From assembly GCA_024711295.1 (NCBI GenBank), contig JANJTB010000018.1, positions 1-64,000 of the forward strand: a stretch of DNA of 64,000 nt, given 5' to 3'. Position 1 is the stretch's first letter, and each line of letters starts with the position of its first letter. Below are positions 53,206 through 62,410 of the stretch, piece after piece. The notes under the pieces were generated by a model. The model was not told where the DNA came from, searched no databases, and was given only the letters and a program-made list of their open reading frames with translations. This stretch comes from a bacterium (GTDB lineage: Bacteria; Bacteroidota; Ignavibacteria; Kapaibacteriales; UBA2268). Position numbers and translations under genes: made by a program.

Positions 53206-54144
53206 TTATTTGCAGTTCAAAAATTCCCTTATTATATAAAGGTCGAAATCTGTGTTATCCTGCATAGTCAGGTGTGCTGCACCTGGATTAATTCTGATAA
53301 CAGCTTCTGCTACTTTACTGCGATATATACTCAGAGTTTCCTGAGTTACTTCGTCGTTCTCGCCGGCAATAAACAGTACAGGTACAGATATTTTGGATAA
53401 ATCCTCCAGTTTGCTGTAATTCTTCAGAAATCCTGTAGCATTGAACTCGCTGGGACCCCACATATAGTTATACAATTCAGTGCCGAGTCCGGCGAAAGTT
53501 TCGTTGATGTCATCGCTCCAAGGCAATTTTGACGATACATATCTTTCGTAGAAAAAAGTGACGGCATTTTGGTAATCAGAGCTCGAGAAATCGCCTGATT
53601 GGGTGGCATTATTTATCGTAATCTGATGTTCCTGCGGCAGTTTAGATATCAAATATTCAGCATCTTTGGTCCAAAGCTCTGTACTGATAAGCGGACTGCT
53701 GAGAATCAATTTTGAAATATGCTCGGGATATTTCAAATAATATTCTACAGCGAGAAGGGCTCCCCACGACTGACCATACAGAATGATTTTATCGGCATTA
53801 ATTTCCTTCCTTACGGATTCCACCTGATTAACGAAGAAATCTATATCCAGCTTTTGCAAATCTAAATTTGCCTGAGATTTACCGCAACCAATCTGGTCGA
53901 AGAACACTAATTTTCGATCTTTGCACATCTGTTCGAATGGTCTAAGATAGGCAGATGGGGCACCTGGACCGCCATGCAGAAAAACTATCGGCTCTTTTGC
54001 TCCGCTTCCAACAATTTTCATAAACATATCGTAGCCGTTAACTTTAATATAAGATTCTTTAGTCTGTGACTGCATAGCTGTTCCTTTGCGTGTAAGTAAA
54101 TTCATTAGTAAAATTGCAATTACAAATGTATAAAATATCTTCAT
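53206..54144 (-). CDS. proline-iminopeptidase-like alpha/beta hydrolase
   Basis: 312 residues. A hydrophobic leader (about 1-15) is followed by the peptidase S33 pattern: PIVFLHGGPGAPSAYL, VFFDQIGCGKS, ILYGQSWGALLAVEYYLKYP (nucleophile Ser in GQSWG), LFIAGENDEVT (Asp) and PGAAHLTMQD (His). All catalytic residues are present. Family members remove N-terminal proline from peptides; some cleave other small substrates. The leader suggests periplasmic location. Confidence 0.88.
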   Translation of the reverse strand: MKIFYTFVIAILLMNLLTRKGTAMQSQTKESYIKVNGYDMFMKIVGSGAKEPIVFLHGGPGAPSAYLRPFEQMCKDRKLVFFDQIGCGKSQANLDLQKLDIDFFVNQVESVRKEINADKIILYGQSWGALLAVEYYLKYPEHISKLILSSPLISTELWTKDAEYLISKLPQEHQITINNATQSGDFSSSDYQNAVTFFYERYVSSKLPWSDDINETFAGLGTELYNYMWGPSEFNATGFLKNYSKLEDLSKISVPVLFIAGENDEVTQETLSIYRSKVAEAVIRINPGAAHLTMQDNTDFDLYIIREFLNCK

Positions 54145-54170
54145 AAATTTATCATGAAATTATAAAAAAA

Positions 54171-54204
54171 AATCCCTGTATCTGAATATTCAAATACAGG
54201 GATT
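54171..54204 (-). terminator. terminator of the T9SS gene at 54232-56295
   Basis: AATCCCTGTAT pairs perfectly with ATACAGGGATT over a 12-base loop. On the minus strand a run of T follows, so it ends the leftward transcript before the peptidase gene. Confidence 0.85.
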
Positions 54205-54231
54205 TGTAGTTTTAAAAAAAACTAAATCTGA

Positions 54232-56295
54232 TTAACGAACAACGTTCAATAATTTGGTTTGAGTTTTGCCGTTAACGTTGATTGAATAGTAGTAAGCGCC
54301 TGCAGGTAAATCATTAGTCAATACATTGTGAGTATTAAGACCTTGGTTTGAGCTACCTTCGAAAATAGTTTTAACCATCTGACCCATAGCATTATGTAAG
54401 TTTACAGTTACATAAGCATCATTGTCGAGGTTGTAAGTAACTACAGCGAATTCTGAAGCAGGGTTTGGAGCGATATCGTTAAGAGAGAAAGGTAAGTTTT
54501 CGAGAACTGAAGCACCTTTCAAGCCCTTAGGACGTTGAATAACTTCGTTATTAACAACTGTAGGGTTGCCTAAGTCTAATACAGCAACAAGAGCTGTAGT
54601 AAGAATACGGTCGCCTACAAGATTTTGTAAGAAATAAGGATATCCAAGTCTTAAGTTGCCTTCAGCAGTAAATTCCTGAGTGATATACTCAACGATAGGA
54701 ACGTGGTTGATAGAAGGAACCATAGGAGGTATGTAAGTACCTTTGTTGTACCATTTATCTTGTGTAGCATTGAAAACAGGTTTCCAGTCAGTTTCTGCAA
54801 TATTGCGGTATCCAACAAAAATGTCAGTACATGCAATAGAGTCAATAACTGTAGAAGGGTTGTTCACAAGCATAGTTGGATTTTCTAAAACGCCAAGATT
54901 ATCATCTGCATCAAAGCTTAAATATTTACAAACAACTGATTTACCATCTTTAGTAACAGCCGCTTGTAATTCTTGGTAACGTAAGTTTTCGTCCAAAGAG
55001 TCAACTGAAGTACCAGTAGGACCTAAGTAAGCTATTCTGAGTGGAGTGCCTCTAAACTCGCCAACTCTGCGGATAGGCAACCAGCTACCGTTTTTGTAAC
55101 GTAATTCTGCAATGTGGCCTGTACCTACTGCATCTTGAGTAGAAGTACCAACATAAGAATACATACGGATGAACATCGAAAATTCGTCAGGACCGTAAGC
55201 TACAGCATCCCAATCGGTATAAGGATATGCAAAGATGTATGGGTCGAGTGCTGCTGCATGATTCCAGTCAGCTAAGAAATCCTGGAATACTGAAAATGGC
55301 ATTCTTGAAAAATCTGACCATGTTTTGCCATTGTCAGTAGATTTTGAGAATGCAGGTGTTCTTCTTTCAGGATCATCAGGGAACATATTGAATACAAATG
55401 CATAAAGATTACCATCGCTGTCTGCACTCATTCTCAAAGGTGCATTCCATGATGATGTTAGTGAACCAGGATTACGGAATACACTTGGATCCCATTGTCT
55501 TGGAAGTTGTGATGAAGGATTTGGGAAATCATCAGTAAAGTCAATATATGCAAAACCATACGCACCATACTGGTAACCTTCATTTAATGGTGAAAGTGAA
55601 CCATAAGTATAGAAATGAGTTCCTTTTGAGCTTTCAACAGCAAACATTCTTTTGTTTGTTGTTCCCCATTGCTGAACGCCACCGGGGTTGTTTTCTGTAG
55701 GAGCTTTTTCTTCGTATTCTTCGAAGTTATTCCAGCCAGTACCGTTATAGTACAAATAAGCATTACCTTCTGAATAATATAAAGTATCATTTGGTGTAGG
55801 TCTTGGCTTGAACGGAGTGTAAGTGATTACAATTTTGAATTGTTCAGGGTCAGTAGCATTCTTAGGATTTAAAACAGCTACTGATGGGAAGAATGCCATT
55901 TGCTGTTTCTTGCCGTAAACTTTAGTTTTAGTCCAGTTTTGGCCATTATCGTTAGAAAAATGCAAATAAACATTACAGTCTGCCCAACCATCTACTGATT
56001 CGCGGTCTGTAGTAACATAAACCAATGTGTTGCTCTTTGCTTCGTAAGCAAAAGGAGTAACTGTAGGCCATAAAGTGCTCCAGTAATATTCGAGGTCCGT
56101 ATCCAATACCTTGAATGACATCTGAGGAGCAGGTGCATCATTGACTTTCACAGGAACAACGTCAGTCATTTTGATACCAACGTTACGAAGGTCGAAATGC
56201 TGGTGTGGCTGCTCTGAGTATAATCCCTGTGTTCTGGCAAATATGCTCAAGGGAATCATCACTGCCAAAGCTACCATTAAGTAAAACTTCTTCAT
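54232..56295 (-). CDS. large T9SS-sorted secreted protein with Asp-box repeats
   Basis: 687 residues from ATG 56295 (MKKFYLMVALAVMIPLSIFA), chosen for its signal peptide and GGAG; an in-frame ATG at 56340 adds a prefix. The body has sialidase-type Asp boxes (HFSNDNGQNWTKTKVYG, FSKSTDNGKTWSDFSR) and an aromatic-rich propeller, then a T9SS tail: LNDIAPNPASEFAVVTYNLD, then VNLHNAMGQMVKTIFEGSSN and PAGAYYYSINVNGKTQTKLL. No sialidase catalytic FRIP motif is visible, so enzymatic activity is doubtful. A TAACTTTG -7-like box (56376-56383, minus) lies upstream. Confidence 0.85.
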   Translation of the reverse strand: MKKFYLMVALAVMIPLSIFARTQGLYSEQPHQHFDLRNVGIKMTDVVPVKVNDAPAPQMSFKVLDTDLEYYWSTLWPTVTPFAYEAKSNTLVYVTTDRESVDGWADCNVYLHFSNDNGQNWTKTKVYGKKQQMAFFPSVAVLNPKNATDPEQFKIVITYTPFKPRPTPNDTLYYSEGNAYLYYNGTGWNNFEEYEEKAPTENNPGGVQQWGTTNKRMFAVESSKGTHFYTYGSLSPLNEGYQYGAYGFAYIDFTDDFPNPSSQLPRQWDPSVFRNPGSLTSSWNAPLRMSADSDGNLYAFVFNMFPDDPERRTPAFSKSTDNGKTWSDFSRMPFSVFQDFLADWNHAAALDPYIFAYPYTDWDAVAYGPDEFSMFIRMYSYVGTSTQDAVGTGHIAELRYKNGSWLPIRRVGEFRGTPLRIAYLGPTGTSVDSLDENLRYQELQAAVTKDGKSVVCKYLSFDADDNLGVLENPTMLVNNPSTVIDSIACTDIFVGYRNIAETDWKPVFNATQDKWYNKGTYIPPMVPSINHVPIVEYITQEFTAEGNLRLGYPYFLQNLVGDRILTTALVAVLDLGNPTVVNNEVIQRPKGLKGASVLENLPFSLNDIAPNPASEFAVVTYNLDNDAYVTVNLHNAMGQMVKTIFEGSSNQGLNTHNVLTNDLPAGAYYYSINVNGKTQTKLLNVVR

Positions 56296-56534
56296 TTGAA
56301 ATTCTCCAAATTTTGAAAAAAAAATATAAATTAACAACAAATTAACTTTTTACAAATCTGTCAATTTTAGAATAACAAAGTTAATGCGTTTTTCAGTAAT
56401 AAAAAAAATATTTTTCAATTTTTCTTACTACATATAGACAAATCAAACTACAAAAAAGTTACAAATATATTTTTTTAATAATTGATTTAACTCCAATTCG
56501 TAAATATAAATGATTTTGTGCAATTTACAAATTT

Positions 56535-57638
56535 GTGGAGAAAATTTTGCAAACAGATAAAAATCAAATAATTAGCGAATTAAATAAAATTTCCGACAAA
56601 GACCTTGGGCTTACCTTTGGTGAGCTCGAAGCCGTCAAAAGTGTTATTGTTACTGACTCAGCAGTGCAGGTGGCGGTCGAGCTTATCCAACCAATACAAT
56701 GGATTTATTCTGATATCAAATCTCAGATTAAAAATAAACTAAATGAATTGGCACCCGACCACATCCACGAAATTTTTATTGATGAGAAAAATACTCCTAA
56801 TACCGGCAGAAATGAACTTGCAGGCGTTAAGAATATTATCGCCGTAGCATCAGGCAAAGGTGGCGTAGGCAAATCATCAATCACCTCTAACCTTGCCGCA
56901 GGACTATCTCTCAGCGGTGCAAAGGTTGGTATAATTGACGGCGATGTTTACGGACCAAGCCAACCAACCATGTACGGTGTTACCGACGAAAGACTACAGG
57001 TGACATCACTCCCCGATGGCAGCCAGATGGCTGTACCTGTTGAGCAGTACGGAATCAAGATTGCTTCGATGGGATTTGTTATCAATCGCGACGAAGCAGC
57101 TATCGTAAGAGGTCCAATGCTTGCAGGTTACTTCTCAATGCTGTTTGAACAGGTAGCATGGGGCGATCTTGACTTCCTAGTGTTTGACCTGCCCCCCGGC
57201 ACAGGCGACATTCAGCTGACTCTGACACAGAAAATTCCGCTTACCGGAGCAGTGGTAGTTACTACACCTCAGGAAATTTCTCTCGCTGATGTAAGAAGAA
57301 GCATCACGATGTTTAACCGCGTGAAAGTTGATGTTATCGGCATAGTCGAAAATATGAGCTATTTCACACCAGATGATATGCCTGATAAGAAATATTATAT
57401 ATTCGGCGAAGGAGGTGGAAAAGCCATTGCAAAAGAATTTGGAGTTGACCTGCTGGGGCAGGTGCCGCTAAATATCGCAATGCGAGAGGGCAATGATGGC
57501 GGTATGCCTGTTGTGCTCTCGAAAGATGGCGGTAATCAGAAAGAAATTCTCAAAGATATTACTTTGAAAGTAGTTTCAGGTATCCGAAAAATTAATTACG
57601 AAAAAAGCAAGATTGCTGCACCTACAATAGAGTTATAA
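56535..57638 (+). CDS. Mrp/NBP35-family Fe-S cluster carrier ATPase
   Basis: 367 residues from GTG 56535. A GGAG lies inside those first codons and 7 bases before an in-frame TTG at 56547, so the TTG may be the true start. Domains: an N-terminal MIP18/DUF59 domain (about 1-85), then the deviant Walker A VASGKGGVGKSSITSNLAAG, DGDVYGPSQPTMYG and DFLVFDLPPGTGDIQLTLTQ. The CxxC pair that bridges clusters in E. coli-type Mrp is absent (NMSYFTPDDMPDKKYYIFG), as in Bacteroidota homologues. It likely loads Fe-S clusters on target proteins. The stop overlaps the NifU-like ATG by one base. Confidence 0.92.
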   Translation: MEKILQTDKNQIISELNKISDKDLGLTFGELEAVKSVIVTDSAVQVAVELIQPIQWIYSDIKSQIKNKLNELAPDHIHEIFIDEKNTPNTGRNELAGVKNIIAVASGKGGVGKSSITSNLAAGLSLSGAKVGIIDGDVYGPSQPTMYGVTDERLQVTSLPDGSQMAVPVEQYGIKIASMGFVINRDEAAIVRGPMLAGYFSMLFEQVAWGDLDFLVFDLPPGTGDIQLTLTQKIPLTGAVVVTTPQEISLADVRRSITMFNRVKVDVIGIVENMSYFTPDDMPDKKYYIFGEGGGKAIAKEFGVDLLGQVPLNIAMREGNDGGMPVVLSKDGGNQKEILKDITLKVVSGIRKINYEKSKIAAPTIEL

Positions 57639-57874
57639 TGAGCTTATCAATCGAGCACAGAGTAAATGAAATACTTGACAATCTGCGTCCCTATCTTCAG
57701 GAAGATGATGGGGACGTGGAGTATGTCCGATTCGAAGAAGATACACGAACTCTGGTGCTGAGATTTTTGGGTAACTGCGACGGCTGCCCCCTATCGATGA
57801 TGACACTCCGAGGCGGTATAGAGCGATTCATACTCAAAGATATACCCGAAGTAAGAAGAGTAGAAAAAGAATAA
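57638..57874 (+). CDS. NifU-like C-terminal-domain Fe-S scaffold
   Basis: 78 residues, a stand-alone NifU domain: RVNEILDNLRPYLQEDDGDV, then LRFLGNCDGCPLSMMTLRGG with the CxxC cluster ligands, and IERFILKDIPEVRRV. It assembles or passes Fe-S clusters. TAATG overlap couples it to mrp, a sensible Fe-S maturation pair. Confidence 0.94.
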   Translation: MSLSIEHRVNEILDNLRPYLQEDDGDVEYVRFEEDTRTLVLRFLGNCDGCPLSMMTLRGGIERFILKDIPEVRRVEKE

Positions 57875-57898
57875 TTTTTATTATTTAAAAAAAATGTT

Positions 57899-57928
57899 TT
57901 GCCATTTCACAAAATAGTATTACTTTTG
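57899..57928 (+). promoter_or_regulatory. Bacteroidota-type promoter of tRNA-Val
   Basis: TTG (57899-57901), 19 bases, then TACTTTTG (57921-57928), a perfect TAnnTTTG, ending 12 bases before the tRNA. Same spacing as the pgk promoter. Confidence 0.75.
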
Positions 57929-57940
57929 TAATCTCTAAAA

Positions 57941-58018
57941 GGGGATGTAGCTCAGTTGGTCTAGAGCACCTGCCTTACAAGCAGGGGGTCGGGGGTTCGA
58001 CTCCCTCCGTCCCCACCA
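57941..58018 (+). tRNA. tRNA-Val (anticodon TAC)
   Basis: Cloverleaf read by eye: acceptor GGGGATG pairs with CGTCCCC, D-arm GCTC...GAGC, anticodon stem CCTGC/GCAGG around CTTACAA (anticodon TAC at 57975-57977), T-arm with GGTTCGACTCC, and an encoded CCA at 58016-58018. It reads GTA-type valine codons. Confidence 0.95.
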
Positions 58019-58027
58019 AGAAAAGCG

Positions 58028-58058
58028 AAAGGCTGTGATTGATTTCACAGCCTTTTTT
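58028..58058 (+). terminator. rho-independent terminator after tRNA-Val
   Basis: AAAGGCTGTGA pairs perfectly with TCACAGCCTTT over a 6-base loop, followed by T's. Confidence 0.9.
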
Positions 58059-58142
58059 CGTTAGTATTGATGACAAACTTAGCTGCAAGATGGTTTTTCA
58101 ATTTCATACAAAAAAATAATTGGTTGCAACAAAGCAAAGGTG

Positions 58143-58898
58143 TTATTTCTTTTTTAATTCAATCGTTCCCTTATCCGAACTGGAGTCAGACCATGTTCCA
58201 GAAATCTTATTATCACTTAATGTGGTTGTATATTGGCAGTTTAGGTTAGCACTTCCTTTCTTGATATACTCAACTTCTTTAAAGGTAAAATGCGTATCTG
58301 TAAATTTTCCTACGATTTTATGCACTGAGTTTAAAGATGGCCAATTAATTTCTCCTTCCACTCTTCCTGAAGATTGATTATAGGAAACAATTTTCACAGT
58401 TGCAGGCCATGTCTTGCCAGACTTTGAAGATATAGCTTTACCGGTAAAAACGGAACCGGTAAAAGCATTTTGAGGTTCAGCTGTTTCATCATCATTTTTC
58501 TTGTTAAATTCAATTGTTCCAATATCAGAATTTGGGTCAGACCAAGTGCCTGATACTTTGTTACCGCTGATTATTGTTGAATATTGGCAGTTTAGGTTAG
58601 CTTTCCCTTTTTTAATATAATCTACTTCTTTAAAAGTAAATAGTGAATCTGTCAATTTTCCTACTATTTTATGAACCGATTTCAAGGAAGGCCACTCTAT
58701 TTCTCCTTCCACTTTACCTGAAGAATGGTTATAAGAATTAATTTTCACAATGACAGGCCAGGACTTTCCGGATTTTGATGATATTGCTTTACCGGAAAAT
58801 ACAGAACCTGTAAAATCATTAGCACATCCGATGCTAAAACTAAAAAAAATTACTAATGCTATTACTAAACAATTAATGTAAAATGACTTCTTTCCCAT
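58143..58898 (-). CDS. lipoprotein with two tandem ~110-residue repeats
   Basis: 251 residues. The leader ends FSIGC (lipobox). Two copies (about 28-135 and 140-251) of a beta-rich unit start FTGSVFSGKAISSKSGKSWP or FTGSVFTGKAISSKSGKTWP and share GEIEWPSLKSVHKIVGKLTD, then ANLNCQYSTIISGNKVSGTW. DNA of the two halves is also alike, so the duplication is recent. The fold may be a calycin-like or lipocalin-like barrel, but no family is certain. It faces the tRNA gene tail to tail. Confidence 0.8.
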   Translation of the reverse strand: MGKKSFYINCLVIALVIFFSFSIGCANDFTGSVFSGKAISSKSGKSWPVIVKINSYNHSSGKVEGEIEWPSLKSVHKIVGKLTDSLFTFKEVDYIKKGKANLNCQYSTIISGNKVSGTWSDPNSDIGTIEFNKKNDDETAEPQNAFTGSVFTGKAISSKSGKTWPATVKIVSYNQSSGRVEGEINWPSLNSVHKIVGKFTDTHFTFKEVEYIKKGSANLNCQYTTTLSDNKISGTWSDSSSDKGTIELKKK

Positions 58899-59050
58899 TT
58901 AGTGTCCTCCAAATAATTATTTAACCAACAAGATTATTTATGATTTTTTTCTACAAATCTATAATGAATATTAAATTTTTACATATTTATTCCATCAGCC
59001 TATTTAGCAGAAAAATGTATCTTCTTGTTTTTTTTACATGTTACACAACT

Positions 59051-59094
59051 TATCTCCAAATTCTCGATAAATGGATTTACAAAAATAAGAAAAA
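59051..59094. repeat. ~44-bp direct repeat, left copy
   Basis: TATCTCCAAATTCTCGATAA, then ATGGATTTACAAAAATAAG. A diverged copy lies at 63520-63565 (TATCTACGAATTCTCGATTA, ATAGATTTACAAAATTAGTG). The left copy ends just where a truncated antiporter gene begins, so the pair may bound an inserted segment. Confidence 0.55.
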
Positions 59095-59667
59095 ATTATC
59101 CTGATTGCAAAGAGAAAATCTAAGCTGATTTTTGTAAGCAGACCTATAACTGTATTTATAACTCTGTTACCTTTCAGAAAAATGTCATTCAGAGATAAAA
59201 CATTTATTTCATGGGTAGGATTAAGAGGAGCGGTACCGATTATTTTCGCTATTTTACCATTAGCCGAAAATATTCCTAATGCCAAGCTGATATTCAACAT
59301 CGTATTTTTTTGCACCCTGATATCACTACTGCTACAGGGTACTACGTTGCCACTTATGGCTAAATGGCTGAAGTTATCAGAGGATAGTCTAAAAATTAAT
59401 AAGTTAAAAGAATTTGATGTTGATTTTTCAAATGATATCAAATCTATAACCTCCGAAATCGAAATATGCTCCAAAATTCTTTCTAAAGGTAATAGATTAA
59501 TGGATTTGAGTTTGCCCGACAAAACTCTGGCTGTAATGGTGAAAAGAAACAACAGCTACTTTGTTCCAACAGGCAAAACCGAGTTGCTCGAAAAAGATAT
59601 CCTGCTGATTATTACAGACAATCAAGAAGCTCTGATCGAAACTTATCAAAATTTAGGCTTAAATTGA
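59089..59667 (+). pseudogene. 5'-truncated K+/H+ antiporter (NhaP2/CvrA-like)
   Basis: The frame is open from 59089 and matches the C-terminal third of NhaP2-type antiporters: KLIFVSRPITVFITLLPFRK, then MSFRDKTFISWVGLRGAVPI with the conserved WxGLRGAVPI, and a TrkA-C-like regulatory end (NRLMDLSLPDKTLAVMVKRN). A stop at 59086-59088 and the lack of about ten helices upstream show the gene was cut, not frameshifted. An internal ATG (59182) could give a 161-residue soluble-plus-helices protein. The cut lies in the direct repeat at 59051-59094. Confidence 0.85.
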
Positions 59668-59676
59668 GAAGATTAA

Positions 59677-60141
59677 TTAATTGTTAATTTTTTCGTGTAA
59701 TCGAAAATGAATTAGTAGTTTACTCAACTGCTCCTTGCTTGTATTATATGTGCCTATTCTAAGATGTTCTATTCCTTTTGGGTGCTCATAAGTAAGATAG
59801 TAAACTGATGCTCTGCTACTACCCAAACTTCCGACCGCTATAACTTTTTCATTTTGGATTTCTGTCCATTTATAAAATGGTGTCGAGATAGTCTGAATAC
59901 CCGTCTTATTTATTATTATTTGTGGCACTTCCATTATTGCATTTAGGAACTCTCTCAGTTGCCAGTAGCTATAATATGCTCCTAATGACAAAATTACAAC
60001 ACCAACAAAACTAAATCCCAAAAATTTAACAATCAGTCCCAGCATGAATACCAAAGTCAGTGTTAATAATGCTGTTTTCCACTTAGAGTAGTAAATTATT
60101 ATCTCGTTTTGAATTGTTGATTTATCATGCAGACTGTTCAT
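59677..60141 (-). CDS. two-helix membrane protein of unknown function
   Basis: 154 residues: two close membrane helices (about 25-58), then a beta-rich cytoplasmic domain (IIINKTGIQTISTPFYKWTE) that resembles a PH-like bYdbT fold. Such small proteins often serve as immunity partners or unknown cassette cargo. It is the first of three minus-strand genes in the palindrome-separated region. Confidence 0.65.
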   Translation of the reverse strand: MNSLHDKSTIQNEIIIYYSKWKTALLTLTLVFMLGLIVKFLGFSFVGVVILSLGAYYSYWQLREFLNAIMEVPQIIINKTGIQTISTPFYKWTEIQNEKVIAVGSLGSSRASVYYLTYEHPKGIEHLRIGTYNTSKEQLSKLLIHFRLHEKINN

Positions 60142-60289
60142 TACTACCTTATAAAAATTAATAGTATCATCTGAAAACTAAAAAGACCTATTAATGAAAT
60201 TAATATTGATTTTAACAAGCCAAAACGTTGAGTATTCTTAATACTAAATTGCAATGGCAGACTGAACTGCTTAGAGTAAGTAAAAAGAG

Positions 60290-60382
60290 TAGTTACCTGT
60301 CCACCGACACGAAAGTTTGAGCTTGAGAAATGTTCAATTAACCACTTCACCCACCATTGAGCCAAACGCCTGTTACAAGCTG
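60290..60382. repeat. cassette-boundary-like structured element 1
   Basis: GTTACCTGTCCACCGACACG at the left, GCCAAACGCCTGTTACAAGC at the right, with GTTAC at both ends and internal GAGCTTGAG/TTCAA pairing. It lies between the membrane protein unit and the DUF262 gene. The type is familiar from sequences flanking accessory genes in Bacteroidota. The 83-codon frame (60144-60395) runs through it and is probably not a gene. Confidence 0.5.
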
Positions 60383-60409
60383 CCCTTCTTTCCATTGTTT
60401 GTTTAGTCT

Positions 60410-62080
60410 CTAGTTTTTAATAATTATACTGTCAAATTTTGCTTCGATTAATTTTTTTCTTTCTTTAACAAACTTTTCAAAATTTTCTAATTTCCACAAC
60501 TCTTTGTCTTGCGGAATTAAGTGAAGTTCTAAATAGTCTTTTGATTTGTCTGCAAACCAAACTTCTGGTAATATATCAGTTTTACCACCTGAACCATTTT
60601 CTTGAGCTGTCAACAACATACAATTTGCGATTTGGTCTCGGTCATCCCATTTGTATTTCAAAATATCCATTCTACCTGTCTCAGGGTTTGCAACTTTAAT
60701 TTTCTTTAGTTGACTTTGAGGAAAAATATGGTCAACCTGTGGTTTGTTTTGATTGTATGTTGGTTGGTAATTGAAGTTATACCACAGATTGAAAAGTAAA
60801 TGAATTTGCTTTGAACCATAATAGGTATTTAAAACGGTGTCTCTTGAAATTTCTAAGTTTCTTCCGTCAGCTTTTATTACACCAAATATTTCGGTTATGT
60901 CGAAGGATTTTGTCTCATCAATTTTCTTAGTGCATTTATCAATCAAAGCATCTGGACTTCCACTAAAGGCACTTGCCAAAAGTGTTCTCAATAAATAGTT
61001 CGGAATATTTAAAGTAGAATTCCATTTGTCTTTATGGTGGTAACGAAAATAAATCAAAGGAATAAGAACTAAATATGACGGCAGAGTTGCATCAGTTTTG
61101 ACAAAGGTTTTGCCATAAATAAAGTCTTTTACGTCTTTGATTGCTTCAGAAATTAGTGTCCAATTATCAATTATACTTTGTCTTGTTTTTATGTCTCTGA
61201 ATTTTTCAACATTATATGCAGCACCTTTTCCAAAAATTGATAAGCAAGTTTTTAAGACAAAATCACGATTGAAATTGTATCCTGTTTTATTTAATGTTTC
61301 AAGCAGGTCTTCCATTTGTTCGTCTGCTTCATCCCAAGAAGAAGTAAGTAATGAAAACAACAAGTCTGATTTTCCTAGTGGTGTTCCGCCTGAATTTGCA
61401 CGAATAAAAATTTCTACAATGTCATCTTCTGTGTATAATTCAGAGTTATCAACGCTATCTACAACTTGATAAACTAGGTTTTCTTCCGTTCCAAAAATTC
61501 GGGTCAGCTTGGCAACAATTCTTGTTATTTTTTTCTTGTCAACGTCACTTAAATCTGTATCAAATTTTGCTTTAATTAAGTCAGCTGTTTCGTCATATTC
61601 TTTGTTACTAAAAACAATGTCTTTGAGTTTAAACCAAGGAGCTTTAATTTCAGAATTAGCTATGAATTTAAATTTATATCTAATATCTTCCGGTGCAACT
61701 AAGTCACCGCTTAAAACATTAAGACAAAGTTCTTTTTTCTCATAACTGCCAAGTAGTCCAATGAATAAAGATTGAAGTCTTTGTTGTCCATCAAGAACCA
61801 ACATTTTTTGTTTGTCGTCTTCGGGAACATAAAAATCCGTTAGTTTAATATCTAACTTATAGTTGTCAATAAACTTTCTCCTTCTGATTTTACTTTTTGT
61901 TTTCCAAACAAGCAATGTTCCAATTGGATATTCTCTAAGTATGCTGTCAAATAGCCGTTCAATTTGTTCTTCTTTCCAAACAAATGGTCTTTGAATATTA
62001 GGAAGCCAATAGCCACCTTCTTGGTCTGAGTTGTTTAAATAACTTACAAATTTTCTAAAGCTGTCTTTTGAGTTCTTCAT
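60410..62080 (-). CDS. DUF262/DUF1524 (GmrSD-like) nuclease
   Basis: 556 residues. N-terminal DUF262 ParB-like NTPase: LPNIQRPFVWKEEQIERLFD, YPIGTLLVWK and KMLVLDGQQRLQSLFIGL (DGQQR motif, about 96). C-terminal HNH (DUF1524): KPQVDHIFPQSQLKK, then RDQIANCMLLTAQENGSGGK with the catalytic DH and the Asn. Relatives GmrSD and SspE restrict modified or unmodified phage DNA, so this is a likely anti-phage nuclease. It stands alone between two palindromic elements. Confidence 0.88.
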   Translation of the reverse strand: MKNSKDSFRKFVSYLNNSDQEGGYWLPNIQRPFVWKEEQIERLFDSILREYPIGTLLVWKTKSKIRRRKFIDNYKLDIKLTDFYVPEDDKQKMLVLDGQQRLQSLFIGLLGSYEKKELCLNVLSGDLVAPEDIRYKFKFIANSEIKAPWFKLKDIVFSNKEYDETADLIKAKFDTDLSDVDKKKITRIVAKLTRIFGTEENLVYQVVDSVDNSELYTEDDIVEIFIRANSGGTPLGKSDLLFSLLTSSWDEADEQMEDLLETLNKTGYNFNRDFVLKTCLSIFGKGAAYNVEKFRDIKTRQSIIDNWTLISEAIKDVKDFIYGKTFVKTDATLPSYLVLIPLIYFRYHHKDKWNSTLNIPNYLLRTLLASAFSGSPDALIDKCTKKIDETKSFDITEIFGVIKADGRNLEISRDTVLNTYYGSKQIHLLFNLWYNFNYQPTYNQNKPQVDHIFPQSQLKKIKVANPETGRMDILKYKWDDRDQIANCMLLTAQENGSGGKTDILPEVWFADKSKDYLELHLIPQDKELWKLENFEKFVKERKKLIEAKFDSIIIKN

Positions 62081-62410
62081 TGGACTATTTTAAATTTTAA
62101 TTGTCGTTTATTGTGTTTGCACTGTTGGTCAGTTAGGGTTGCTTGTAACGTTCACGCATATCTGATGTTTTTTGCCGTCTTTATTGCACTTCCGACCATT
62201 TTAGCACAATAGTTTTATTCGAGTAGGGGCGTTGTATTGTCACTATTCGAAGGCAAAAAATATGGGCGGAAGAAAAAAGACGTTCCTCTAAAATCTCTTT
62301 GTGTCTTTTTTCTGTAGCCAGATATGCGTTGTTATACCTGCTGTTTTTTGGAGGCAAATTTCCACCCAAACGTCATAAAAATTTTCTTTATACGTCCGTA
62401 TATTTTGAGG
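62081..62410. other. intergenic region made of nested palindromes
   Basis: 330 bases between the DUF262 gene start and the erm stop. It is filled by the large imperfect palindrome at 62145-62338 and the left inverted repeat of the erm unit, listed separately. I see no gene. The 62-codon minus-strand frame (62181-62369) lies within the palindrome and is not credible. Confidence 0.6.
62145..62338. repeat. ~194-bp imperfect palindrome (cassette-boundary-like element 2)
   Basis: Outer arms TAACGTTCACGCATATCTG (62146-62164) and CAGATATGCGTTGTTATA (62320-62337) are inverted. Inner arms GTTTTTTGCC/GGCAAAAAAT (about 62167-62176 and 62252-62261) and AGAAAAAAGAC/GTCTTTTTTCT (62271-62281 and 62303-62313) are also inverted. 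The layout resembles the attC sites of integron cassettes in size and folding, though the canonical GTTRRRY core is not present. Confidence 0.75.

Noticed and set aside
54232-56295. Active sialidase
   Set aside because: Asp boxes are present but no FRIP motif or catalytic Tyr/Glu pattern could be found; Asp boxes occur in many non-enzymatic propellers.
60144-60395. 83-codon minus-strand frame with a C-terminal hydrophobic segment
   Set aside because: Its first 35 codons run through the structured element at 60290-60382, whose DNA form explains the open frame. The hydrophobic end alone is not enough to call a gene.
62181-62369. 62-codon minus-strand frame
   Set aside because: Lies entirely inside the large palindrome at 62145-62338 and has no protein-like features.
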